A DNA stretch of 64,000 nt from NCBI RefSeq assembly GCF_022682495.2, contig NC_071389.1, forward strand, positions 12,949,199-13,013,198, read 5' to 3'. This document shows, piece after piece, positions 13,140 through 23,232 of the stretch. The number at the start of each line of letters is the position of its first letter. Positions within the stretch are counted from its first letter, which is position 1. This DNA comes from Desmodus rotundus (Eukaryota > Chordata > Mammalia > Chiroptera > Phyllostomidae). Under the pieces are notes generated by a model. It saw only the letters and a program-made list of their open reading frames with translations, was not told the DNA's origin and ran no database searches. A program made the position numbers and the translations under genes.

Positions 13140-14053
13140 TCACCACCAGCTACAGGGCTTGGAGATGGGCTCAGGGGCACTCCAGCCTGAGCGGATCACT
13201 TCCCAGAACTTGGGCAGACGACCTAAAGAAAATATCCCGTTGCCAGACAAAGGGAGCTCAGGCAACTTTATCCCCGGCCTCTGTGGCAGCATGGGAGTGA
13301 GGTTCCGGCTGCGAAGCTGGTAGGGGCAACTTTTGTTGGCGGAGTCATCCTCACATTGCGAGGCCTTGACCGCCCTGCGGGAGAGCACCATGCAGGTGCT
13401 GGTGTTGTGGGAGGCGTCCACGCTGGTGCTGGGGTTGGAGTAGCTGCGGGGACAAGAGTGGTCTGGAGGATCCAGGTGGATGGAGTTGATAGCATGATCT
13501 AGGTAGTTGGCTGCGAGCCTTGGCAGGCTCAGTGATTTGGGGCAGTTGGTATAGAAGGCATTGGTGGATCTGTCAAGGTAGTTGATGCCTCTGATGAGTT
13601 GGTCCAGGAAGGTGGGGCTAGAAGGGTCCGTGGGACCATCTGTGCAGAGCAGGCAGTGGGGGCTGCCTTGGCAGGCAGGCTTTTGGGCCACCTTGGGGCG
13701 GTTTTCCAGATGACTCGTCTCTACGCAATCGGAGTTGTAGGGCCGGCCAATGCAGATTTTCCTCACTGAAAGTTTAGGGGAGCTAGGGCTGTCAGACTCC
13801 TCCGAAGGGCTGCCGTAGCTGCTGAACTCCAAGCCTGCGCTTGGGGTGCAGGGACGTTTGAGACTGTTCATCCTGGTCTGGGGGCACTGGGACCACTCTG
13901 GAGTCTGGGCCAGATTGGACACAGTGCTGGGATGGTTCAAGTGGCTGTAAGTGTTAGAACGGTTCAACTGGCGTCCCGACATTGGCCTGCGGGGTGAATA
14001 AAGCTTCGTGGCTCTGAACTGCTGTGAGCTCACCTGGAAGCTGTTACCTGGGC
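13140..14053 (-). CDS. Terminal coding exon of an unrecognised gene (about 300 codons)
   Basis: A 304-codon open frame on the minus strand, in non-CpG-island DNA where such length is unlikely by chance. At its 5' side is a good acceptor: a pyrimidine tract (ccaactctccccttgccag) ends with AG at 14055-14054, entering in phase 1. The frame ends at TGA 13142-13140, and 47 bases on is a perfect AATAAA (13093-13088), so this looks like a genuine last exon with a short 3' UTR. An internal ATG at 13982 (MSGRQLNRSNTYSHL) could start a 280-residue product, but the acceptor suggests upstream exons, which I could not find. The protein is Ser/Pro/Asn/Cys-rich. A leucine-rich central part (LDQLIRGINYLDRSTNAFY, then LPRLAANYLDHAINSIHLD) may be two related helices; the C-terminus is LPKFWEVIRSGWSAPEP followed by a Trp-Trp end. 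No signal peptide or membrane segment is seen. I do not recognise the family and assign no function. Confidence 0.7.
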
Positions 14054-14478
14054 CTGGCAAGGGGAGAGTTGGGTCAGCTTTCCTTGGTTCCTTGCCCCCT
14101 CCCTCCAGGATTTCTCTCCAGGTGTTCTGTCTGCCTCCACAGAGCCAACACCACCCTTCTCCTCCCCATCTTCCTTCTAGACTCAGGGGCTTTCAAACTG
14201 GAAAAGAGACATCCTATTCTTCAGAAAGCACAAAGACAAGGGCAAGAGATAGATAGGAAGGCAGGACCCTGAGAATGACAGGGGCCAGAAGACCCCTAGA
14301 AAGAGTGGGGGCAGTCTCTCTTTTTCTTTAACTCTGGCCCGCATTCTGAAATTCCTACTCTCCCTTTAAGCTGGGGCTCCGGGAGACCACAGAGGCCAAG
14401 GACTGAATCTCTAATGGTGAAATTCCAAGCACTGAGACAGGCCTTCTTTCGAGGTAATGTCAAACAGCTAATCTTTGC

Positions 14479-14640
14479 CCCCATCAGGTGGCTCAGTAGG
14501 TGGGAGCATCATCCATGCACCAAAAGGTTGCGGGCTAGATCCCCAGTTAGGGCACAAACAGGAGGCAACCGACTGATGTTTCTCTCTCGCATCAACATGT
14601 CTCTCTCTCTCCTTCCCCCTTCCTCTCAGGTAAGGATTGT
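14479..14640 (+). mobile_element. VES-type SINE, diverged
   Basis: Plus-oriented: a tRNA-like head 'catcaggtggctcagtaggt', a B-box-like 'ggttgcgggctagatcccc', 'ggcaaccgactgatgtttc' and a CT-rich tail. More decayed than the other copies. Confidence 0.8.
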
Positions 14641-16454
14641 ACTCGGATACTAAAAAATGTGTCTTAGAGGCGATGCAAGACTATGTGCACTGAGTCTGGA
14701 CCTTTCTTACATGGAATTCTCACTACACATCGGGGTGGTAGTTACTATTCTATTCCTGGTTGACAGAGGGGAAACTGAGGCTCAGAGAGATGATGTGAGT
14801 TGCCTTCAGATCACACAGCTTGTTAGTGGTGATAGCCAGGTACTGTCTCGGGTATGTCTGAGGACCCAGAAAGACAATGCCTCCCTCACAGCCTACTTAG
14901 GAAGAATTCTCAGCACAGCTGGGCAGGGGCACGAGGGGGAGAACTGGGTGGCGAGGGGCACTTGCTAACCCTTCAGCTAAGTTGATCCTGACTTTAGGAA
15001 CCCCAAATGGTGGAAGGCATTTGCTGTGGCAAATCCATGAATGAGGCTGGACTTGAGAGATCAGAGCCTTCTGGGATATTTGGCCTTGACCCTCTCTGAC
15101 AGTAGGGGGTCTCCTCATCCACTCCACAAGAGCAGAGTGAGTATTGGCACTCCTCCTACTCCTGCTGGTCCAAAAGTGGGCACTTCACAGGGACTCAGCC
15201 CTGAGCAGTCCAGTTTAACCCCACCTCCCGTTCCCGGGCCTGCCTGGGCCAAGCCAGGGGCAGTGTCGTCCTCCCCTCCCTGTTCCCATTGGCCCTGAGT
15301 TCCCACCAGAAAGAAGGCTCTGATTTCTCTCCCCCAGTTCTTCCAGCTTGGTGCTAATTTTCCACTTTCTGCCTGGTGAGAACAGAGCTGTATTTGATCC
15401 TGTCCCACCCAGAAAACAGCTGCCGGTCCCTCTCCTAGCCAGTGGCCCCTCAGCTGCCCTTGTCCTTTGGGTCTGAATCGCATGGAATGTCCAGACCCTT
15501 GCCTCTGCCCTCCCTGGTCCAACCCCACCCCATCGCTTCCTCCAGAAATATAGGAGGTAACTGAGGGCTGACCCCCACAGGGCCCTGCCCTTCCCTCCCT
15601 GGCTCGCTGGCCCCCATCTGCCATAAGGGCCCTCTCCCACTCTCACTCTGTCTTTAGGAGGTAGATGACTTAGCCCTCCTCTTGCTGCCCACTGGGGATA
15701 CCCTCCTGCCGCCACTCCAGACTGCTGACCATGTCATAGAATCATGGAATCCTGGAACTGGGAGGGGCCTCGCGGGGTCATCCTGGTCAGGTCTCTGTCT
15801 CAGCACCAGCGCCGCTTTAAGCCTTCTAGGACAGATGGGCCCTATTTTTAAAATGGGATTGGGGTGGACATTTTTCAGCATTCCATGTTGTTTTTGAAGT
15901 GTTTGATTATGCCGAGAGTTAGGAAGTTCTATGCTGGGTCTAGTAAACTACCCCTGGTTGTGGTCGGCATCAATCATTAACATTTTTTTTCTCATTGGGT
16001 CAACACACATTTATCAAGAGACCCTAGAGTGCTGTCCTTTTGAATGACCCATTCCTGGGGATAACGGCACCTTCTTTCCTCCCTACGCACCTCTTCCTCA
16101 CGCCCTCAACGGTCTGGTATTGAGTACCGGTAGCCATGCGAGGGGCTATGGCTGGAGCCTGAGGCTTCTTCAGGGCACAAATCTCAACTCCTTTCAACGT
16201 TCCCCCCTCCCAGGCCCCTCAGCCCCAGGCTGAGACCTGGTCCACAGGGAACATCCAATACATATTTGTCGAATAAACAAAAATCCCCCTTTTGAGTTCT
16301 CACGGCATGTGCTAGGAAAATCCTCCTTCCATCATTTCCTTCCCTAGATATTGGAAATACAGGTCTACTTTTCATTTCGAAAAATTTTCCACTGGCTAAA
16401 AACAAACAAGACAATGAACTCCCATATAGTCTTCAACCAAATTCACTAATTACT

Positions 16455-16475
16455 ACACACACACACACACACACC
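16455..16475. repeat. (AC)n microsatellite
   Basis: About ten AC units immediately upstream of a VES SINE. Confidence 0.9.
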
Positions 16476-16507
16476 CCATTTATTATTTTAAGAGTAAGTT
16501 GCAGACA

Positions 16508-16712
16508 GCCCTGGCCAGGTGGCTCAGCTGGTTGGAGCGTCATCCCATACACCAGAAGGTTGTGGGCTCAATTCCTGCTCAGGGCACATACCCCGGCTGC
16601 GGGTTCGATTCTCAGTCAGGACACATAGGGGAAGCAACTGATTGATGTTTCTCTCTCTCTCTCTCTCCCTCTAAAAATCAATAAACATATCCTCGGGTGA
16701 GGATTTAAAAAA
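16508..16712 (+). mobile_element. VES-type SINE with 3' hairpin tail
   Basis: Full-length plus-oriented copy: head 'ccctggccaggtggctcag', B box 'ggttgtgggctcaattcc', 'gcaactgattgatgtttc', a (CT)n tract, 'aaaaatcaataaacatatc'. It ends with an inverted repeat at 16689-16704: arms ATCCTC and GAGGAT around GGGT. The flanking direct repeat tgcagaca (about 16499 and 16715) indicates that the hairpin is inside the inserted unit. Confidence 0.9.
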
Positions 16713-19700
16713 TGGTGCAGACAATAGCATCTATATCCTTGAATACGCTGAGAGAACAAGAAATTTTTCTTATAGATCCACCCTACGATGCAAAAATATA
16801 GGATATTTAACCTTGGTACAGTGCTACTATCTAATATACAGTCTGAACTTAAATGTCGTCTATTGTCCCTTTGATGTTCTTTGTGGCAACTCTTTTTCCC
16901 ATCCAGGATCCAACTCAGGGTCAGGCATTGCCTTTAGTTCTCAGGTCTCGGGTTTCCTTCAGCCTGAAAGTCCCTCGGTTCTTCTTTGTGATTTCTGACA
17001 CTGGCATTTTTGAAGACTGCGGGCAAGTTGTTTTGAAGAATGTTCTCTGGTTTGGGGTTATCTGATATTTTCTAATGATAAGATCCAAGATTACAAAGCA
17101 CTTTAACACAGCTCTGCGTGCAGCCTCTCAGCCCACAATCACTGAGAGTGAAGGGCTTTTGGCACTGGGGCAGCATGGTTATAGTTACTGAAACAGGGAG
17201 CTGCGGGGAGGGATCAGAGCCCCCACCCCACCACCAAGGAGGAAGAAGAGCCCTGGGGAACTCAGTGGACCAGGGAAGCTGTGTCAACAGTTCCTTCGCA
17301 GGACCTCAGCCAATCCTGGTTCTGCTCTGGGCTGGGGGCCGGGCTGGCGGGCAGGTGGCCAGCGAGAGCGCTGGGCCTCTGTGCTGTTTGTCCTGAAGGT
17401 ACCCAGGCGTCGAGATCACTGGCCATTTCGGGCCTGGGCACTAAGAGCCTCTGGAAATAGCTCCAGGATGATTATTTTGGGAGGAATGTGCAATTCCTCC
17501 GTCCTCCCAGAAAGCCAGGCAGTGTCCCATACGATCAGGAACATCCCTCGATGGCCTGTCCAACTCCAGGGAATCTCTAGGACTTCTGAGGGCCACAGAG
17601 GCCTTCAGAGACAGAAGGGGCTGGGAGCCAGGGGTGGGAGGGGGGGTTCTGTCCTTAGATCCCGGGCTCTCAGGACCCAGCCTGGAGGCAGGGCAGCCGT
17701 CCCGGTACAGGGACACAGGGAGGATACGGGGAAGCTGCCTGCCCCAGCTCTTGCCCAGGCCCATCCCTGAGAAACTGCCATTGGTGGAGCACCTTCTATG
17801 TGCCAGAGAACCTGACAATGTCAATGTTGGGAACTTCACATCCACCCTCCCATTTAGTCCTCACAGCACCGCTAAGAGATAGGTATTTTGTTTTCCAGGT
17901 GAGGCAATTAAGATTCTGAGAGGGCAACAGATTTACCCAAGCTCATCTGGCAGTCAGAATTAGAAACTTGTGTTCTGGGTTCTACAAGCTTAAGTCGTAA
18001 TTGAGGAAGAGGGTGGGCTACCCCCTCACTCAGTGAAGACTCAGTAAGTAATCCTGTGAACTGCGTGGTGTTGGGAGGGGTCCAGCCTGGAGACACAGGT
18101 TGGTTGACTGCTGGGGCCCTGTCGTCCACCAAGCAAGCCCCCATCCTCCACCACCCAGGCGAGCCTAGCTGCTGCTCCCTCCCTGGCACTGCAGGGAGGG
18201 ATGTCAGGCTCTCAGAACATTCTGAAAGGGTGAGGTATCCCCCACACCCTACATTCTCCAGCCACAGTGACCCCCACCTTTGCCCCCCGGGGCAAACCCC
18301 AATCTTGGCTTCTTAGCTCTATTGTCAAACCAGCTGCAAACTGCGGGCTTTCCATTAGTCTTGTCCCTCCCACTCTCTCTCTCCCACCTTACTCCCCCTT
18401 CCTGTAGTCCTACCCACATTCTTGTCCTCTCCTGTGCCCCACCAAGACCATCAGGAACCCCTTTCCTACTTCAGGCTCAACGAGTTCAAGGGCCTCTTCC
18501 TCCCCTGGGTGCCCCAGAATGGCAGGAACAGCCCCACCTTTTCCAGAGACCTTAGGACCCCAGCCCATGGATGCACATGCTACTTGTAAGAGCACCCCCC
18601 CGACACACACACACAGGCTACCAGCTGGTTTTCCCCTCCCTGGGGCCTAATATGGTCGGAGGCGTGTTCCCCCGTGCTTTCAGGCACAGTGCTCTTGGAA
18701 GCATCACAGACAAGGAGCAAGCCCAGCTCAGTTCAGGGGACAGCTAGAGCCAAGCACAATGAAACTTTTGGCTGTCCCACCCTGCTTAAAGGACATCTGT
18801 GCCCAGCCTCAGGCGACTGTTGGCAGTGTGACTCACCTGAGCCCTTACCTGGAGTGAGGCCAGCCTGCCTGCAGGGCTGAAAATCTTTCTTGGGCTTGGT
18901 TCTGGCCCTCCCCTGGCTGCAGCTTCCACCCACCCCAGCAATGAGTGAGTCACACACCCTCATCCCCTAACTTCCCCAAGGATAGGGCCTTCTGCTCACC
19001 ATCTGCCAAAATAGTGCTTCCCCAAGCATGTGGAAGGTACAAGCCAGGACAGAACTGAGCTCAGGAGCACTGGGGCAGGTGCGGGTTGGCAGGAGCCCCA
19101 GCCAGTAAGAGCTTCCTTCCTGCCAAGGCACCTCAGGGCTTTTGGGGGTAGAGCAGCCGGTCCTAGCAGGGACAGGGCTCCCATCTTTACTGGGCCTGGG
19201 AAATTCCCTCTGAGGGGTGGAGATGATGGTCACAGGTAGGCTTATGTACAACTTGCTAAGAGAAGACACGGGAATAGCAAGTAACTGGCTCGTACTGTGT
19301 CCTTGGGTAGCTAAACCAAGTCTCAGTCTCCGGCTTGTAAGATGGGGGTAAGGGGGTGCCCAGTGAACGCTGTTGACCTGGCTGACTTGCAATAATAGCT
19401 AATGTTTATGAAGCCCCCTCCCCACCGTTGGGGGCGCATTGGAGCTGCAGTAGTGTGCTGATGTAGCTCACATTGGCTCACAAAGCCAGTTGTTAAATAT
19501 TCTGAACTTTGGTGAACTGCTTCTTACACCACTGGTAGCTTGAAATCAGCCGTGGTGGGAATATTAGCAAATGCGACACATCGGGGTGTCCTGGAAGGGA
19601 GGAGGGTTGTTTTGGGGTTTTTTCTGTCTTGAGACCCAGTTCACCAGCATACTGTTGAAGCTGTGTGACTATGTCCAAACAAACTGACCTTTTTTCCTTA

Positions 19701-19740
19701 TCCATAAAACTGTAATGTGGATGAAAAGGGGTTCTACAGA

Positions 19741-19862
19741 AAGTCACCCCTGGGGAGCACACAGTACAGTGTACAGATGATGGGTTGTGGACCTGTGCAC
19801 CTGAAACCTGTACAGTTTGGTTAACCAGTGTCACCCCCAACAAACCCAATAAAAAAGGAAAA
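19741..19862 (+). mobile_element. L1 LINE 3' end fragment
   Basis: Reads 'gtgcacctgaaacctgtaca', 'ggttaaccagtgtcacccc', 'aacccaataaaaaagg' and an A-rich tail, the usual L1 3' UTR terminus in laurasiatherian genomes. Confidence 0.7.
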
Positions 19863-19951
19863 AGAAAAAAAAGAAAGTCACCTCCTGGGTGATCTGATCC
19901 TAATTGGGCAGGCCATGGTGGGTAGTCACGCCCCAAGCACGTAACTTTTTT

Positions 19952-20680
19952 TTTTTAAGATTTATTTATTTTTAGAGAGAGAGTGTAACCAAACACAGGT
20001 CCGGCTGCCTGCCACTACAAAAGCCAATAATCGAGAGGCAGATGCTGATGTAAAGGAAAGTGCTGGCAAAAAGTGCTGGAAAGAAAGTGCTTTCTTTTCA
20101 AGAGCTGGCAACCTGGAAGATGCGGGACTCCTGAAGCCCATCTCCACATCCCAGTGGAAGCAGAGGTTTTAATGAGGAGGGCGAGGGGAACAGAGCTAAG
20201 AGATCAAGCGAGGGGGTTGCATAGCCCTCTACGTGCAGACGAGCACAGTCCATTCCGATAAGGCAAGCAACAGTCTGGTGTGCATCATCCTGGATTCACA
20301 TCATCTCAGCTCCACGTCATCCCGGATCCATGGATGAAGGGCAGCAAATCTCCTGGAGCTCGGATGCCTGAAGGTCTGAGTCTGAATCTTTTGAAGTTCC
20401 TAGGATACTTACACAAACATACTGCTTATCTCCAAGCCACATACTAGTCAGAGTCAGCGCCTACAGAAACAATGTCAAAAGAATGGTGGTGTGGGTTAAA
20501 ATTTCCCACTGTTATAATTGTCCTCTGTTGCAAGGGGAAGGGAGGGAGAGGGAGGGAGGGAAACATCCCCAAATGGGGACTGAACCCACAACCCAGGCCT
20601 GTGCCCTGACCTGGAATTGAACTGGAGACCTTTCACTTTGCAGAACGATGCCCAATCAACAGAGCCACACTGCTCAGGGC
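19952..20680 (-). mobile_element. VES-type SINE split by a ~547 bp insertion
   Basis: The left part, 19952-19985 (tttttttaagatttatttatttt, agagagag), and the right part, 20533-20680 ('ggggaagggagggag' through 'ccacactgctcagggc'), join into one ordinary inverted VES SINE if the intervening 19986-20532 is removed. The break falls in the purine-rich segment near the tail. Confidence 0.8.
19986..20532. mobile_element. probable solo LTR of an endogenous retrovirus
   Basis: A block of about 547 bp bounded by TGTAACC at one end and TGTTGCA at the other (TG...CA), lying inside a SINE. It has LTR-like composition and no coding frame of note. It contains 'caaaagccaataatcgag' near the left end and a short T-run/poly(A)-like 'ggttttaatgagg' inside. 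A perfect short target duplication could not be confirmed, because both flanks are purine-rich SINE sequence. It could be another non-coding insertion, but the TG/CA ends and size favour a solo LTR. No viral genes are present. Confidence 0.6.
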
Positions 20681-20789
20681 CCTATAACTTCTTCAGCAAA
20701 AGACTTAGCTTTGCCTTAAGCCAGCCGTTTCACGGTTTCTATGCATCTAGGTTAACACACCTTTGAAATGCAGGCTTTCAGACCCTTCC

Positions 20790-21042
20790 TTCTAAAGCAT
20801 GACTACCCTCCAGAGCGCACAGAATCTTAACTATCCTATAATCCACGCCTCGCCTTGTTTTGTCTTACCTTCCTGTAATCTTCCTTACCTTCCTTCCTTA
20901 ATTTTAAATGCATTAAAAAAACCCGCGAAACTCTCATTCTCCAGAACATTGGAGACCTTGCTTCCCCGCCTATGTTGTCAGTTTGGCTCAAATAAACTCT
21001 TCTACATATTCTCTATGGGTTTGGACATTTCTCACGCTGACA
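20790..21042 (+). mobile_element. LTR-like fragment with poly(A) signal
   Basis: Ends with 'ttggctcaaataaactctt', then 'ggacatttctcacgctgaca'. This resembles the R/U5 part of a retroviral LTR, with AATAAA at 20991-20996 and a terminal CA at 21042. The left limit is uncertain. No coding sequence is attached. Confidence 0.45.
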
Positions 21043-21757
21043 GTAATAATGGCCTGTATGTATTGATAGCTTACAGAGCTGTGTGTGTTGCTGGGTATAA
21101 TTTTATGTGTCAACTTGACTGGGCGACAGGATGCCCAGATGTCTGGTTAAATATAACTTCTGGGTATGTCTTTGAAGGTTTCTGGAAGAGATCAGCATTT
21201 GCATTGGTGGACGGAGTAAAGCAGACAGCTCCGGCCAATGTGGGTGCGCATTATGCAATCCGCTGAGGGCCTGTTAGAGGTCTGGACGAGTGATCATTAG
21301 TCAGTCCGGGCTACTACTGTCTTCGTTGTCTCAGGGGTTGCTGATTATCAGGTAGAAAGGCTAGGTCACTGAGGGGTGTGTGTGTGTAAAGAGAGAGACA
21401 GGGATATGTTTCTAGAGCTAGGATTTAAAACTAAATTTAATCAAGGTCATAAGGACCCTTGGTTTCAAGCCTGAATGGAACACAAAGGCGAGGAAAGTTG
21501 AATTTGTTCTCTGCCTGATTGCCTGAGTTGAAACAGCAATCATCTCCTGCCGTTGGTACTCCTGGTTCTCAGACCTTTAGACCTGGACTGGAATCTACAC
21601 TATCAGTTGTTGGCTCTCAGGACTTGAAGCTACATCGCCAGCTTTCCTGGGTCTCTAGCTTGCAGACGGCAGATCATGCGACTTCTCAGTCTCCACAATC
21701 ACATGAGCCAGTACCTAATAGCAAAGCTCTCTCTCTCCATGTATACATGTATAATGT

Positions 21758-21784
21758 TTGTGTGTGTGTGTGTGTGTGTGTGTG
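21758..21784. repeat. (TG)n microsatellite
   Basis: About thirteen TG units lying in the 3' part of the old interspersed repeat. Confidence 0.95.
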
Positions 21785-22877
21785 ACAGGTTCTCAATTAA
21801 CATAATTTCCTTCAATGTCGTTTTGCTATGTTACCGGACAGAGAACAGGGTGGAGCAAGTCTCCCTCAGCCTGTAGTGTGTGGGTTCTTGGCTTCGTGCA
21901 GGGAAGATCTCACAACACAAGTCCAGGTGATTGTGAGGGTGTGTGTTTTAAAGCTGGGACAGTTAAATAAGAAAGGGCCTAGGATAGAAGAAGCAACAGG
22001 AAAGAGACCAGACGGAGCGGCTTTGGCTTTCTAGAAAGTCACGGGAAAGAAGTGAGACAGGGCGGGGCTGCTGTCGGCTCACTGCAGTCAGAGAAAAGGG
22101 GGCCTTGGGGACAGTTTCAGGGGGTTAGCCTGGACCAGCTGCCACTGCCCATTGCTCCCCTGGTTGCAAGTCTCCCAGGGTCCCTTAAAGTTTAGGACAT
22201 GTGTGCCGGTGGGGGAAGAGGAGGAGGAAGGGAAAGGCGCCAGCATGCTTCTGGGAGGGAGAGTGTGCACTGGGACCTTCTTTTCTGTTTTTGTTTTTTA
22301 GGGTTTTTAAAGGCTGGGAGTTTAGGGGTGGTCTTAGGAGAGATTCTCAATAGAATATTCATCAGTTCTCCAGGTGCATCCTTTCAGGGCTGCGGCCTTC
22401 ACTGACTGGTCCTCGCTAGAACACGACATCACTAGTCATCACAGCTGGGCCTGGTGTCACCTGCTCGGCTTTGCTGCTTCTCTGGGCCTGGAGCTGAAAT
22501 ATAACTGAGGCCTAGAGGTTATTTCTAGGGAGGAAAGGTCAAGGGATCTGAACCGCATGACTCCGGGGGAGGAAAGGCCACCCTGGGGGCAATGTTCCTC
22601 GCTAGTTTTGCCCGTTGCTAGGCACCTGGGGCTTTCCACCCTAGTGACCTTCTATACCTGGCTGTAAATTGCTTGGCCACTTTGCTGAGCTGTCTCAGTT
22701 TTCCCGTTCCACTTGCCAAGAAAATTTCCTAGCTTCTTACTCTTCTGCCTCAGTTATAACACTGATAAGTTGTCATAGGAACTCTACTCTTGTTCATATC
22801 AACTATCAACTAGCCTATGGTAAACTGGGTTTCATAACACGTCATTTTGCTTACAGTCACTGAACCTAGTGCGTATG

Positions 22878-23232
22878 GCTCTAGACTGAAAGTCTGTGCC
22901 CCCCACAAATTCCTAGGTTGAAATCTAATGCCCAGTGTGATGGGGTGGAGATGGGGTCTTCGGGCGGTGAGCGGGCCTTAGGGATAAAGCCCCCATGAAT
23001 GGGATTAGTGCCCTTATAAGAGACTCTAGAGAGCTCCCTCACCCCTTCCACCATGTGAGGACACCGTGACAAGACAGCCGTCTATGAACCAGGAAGGGAG
23101 CTCTCACAAGACGCTGAGTCTGCTTGTGCCTTGATCTTGGACTTCCCAGCCTCCAGAACTGTGAGCAACAAGTGTTTACTATTTAAGCCATCCAGTCTGG
23201 TATTTTTGTTTCAGCAGTCCGAACACAGATTA
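22878..23232 (+). mobile_element. MaLR-like LTR
   Basis: Contains the usual sequence of landmarks: 'ccacaaattcctaggttgaa', 'atgaatgggattagtgccc', 'ttataagaga', 'ccatgtgaggacac', 'ccttgatcttggacttccc', 'agcctccagaactgtgagc' and 'taagccatccagtctggta'. This is the layout of ERVL-MaLR type LTRs; the subfamily is not assigned. Confidence 0.65.

Larger units (their letters stand above)
14060..19950. other. gene-poor stretch upstream of the unknown minus-strand exon
   Basis: Any upstream exons and the promoter of the minus-strand gene should lie here or further right, but I could not identify them by motif or coding bias. Two plus-oriented VES SINEs (14479-14640 and 16508-16712), an (AC)n run and an L1 3' tail are present. 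The several 60-170 codon open frames (for example around 15115-15715 and 17381-17845) lack splice context and recognisable similarity, and overlap on opposite strands. Confidence 0.5.

Noticed and set aside
15115..15715. Overlapping 166-169 codon minus-strand frames
   Set aside because: Two different frames are open over the same GC-rich stretch with Gly/Arg-rich translations, which argues against real coding in either.
16508..16590. tRNA-like A and B boxes
   Set aside because: These belong to the heads of VES SINEs. There is no cloverleaf-completing 3' half or acceptor stem, so no tRNA gene is called here or at the other SINE heads.
20961..21266. Long open frame across an LTR-like end and the old repeat
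   Set aside because: It spans two unrelated repeats, so it cannot be an ancestral coding unit.
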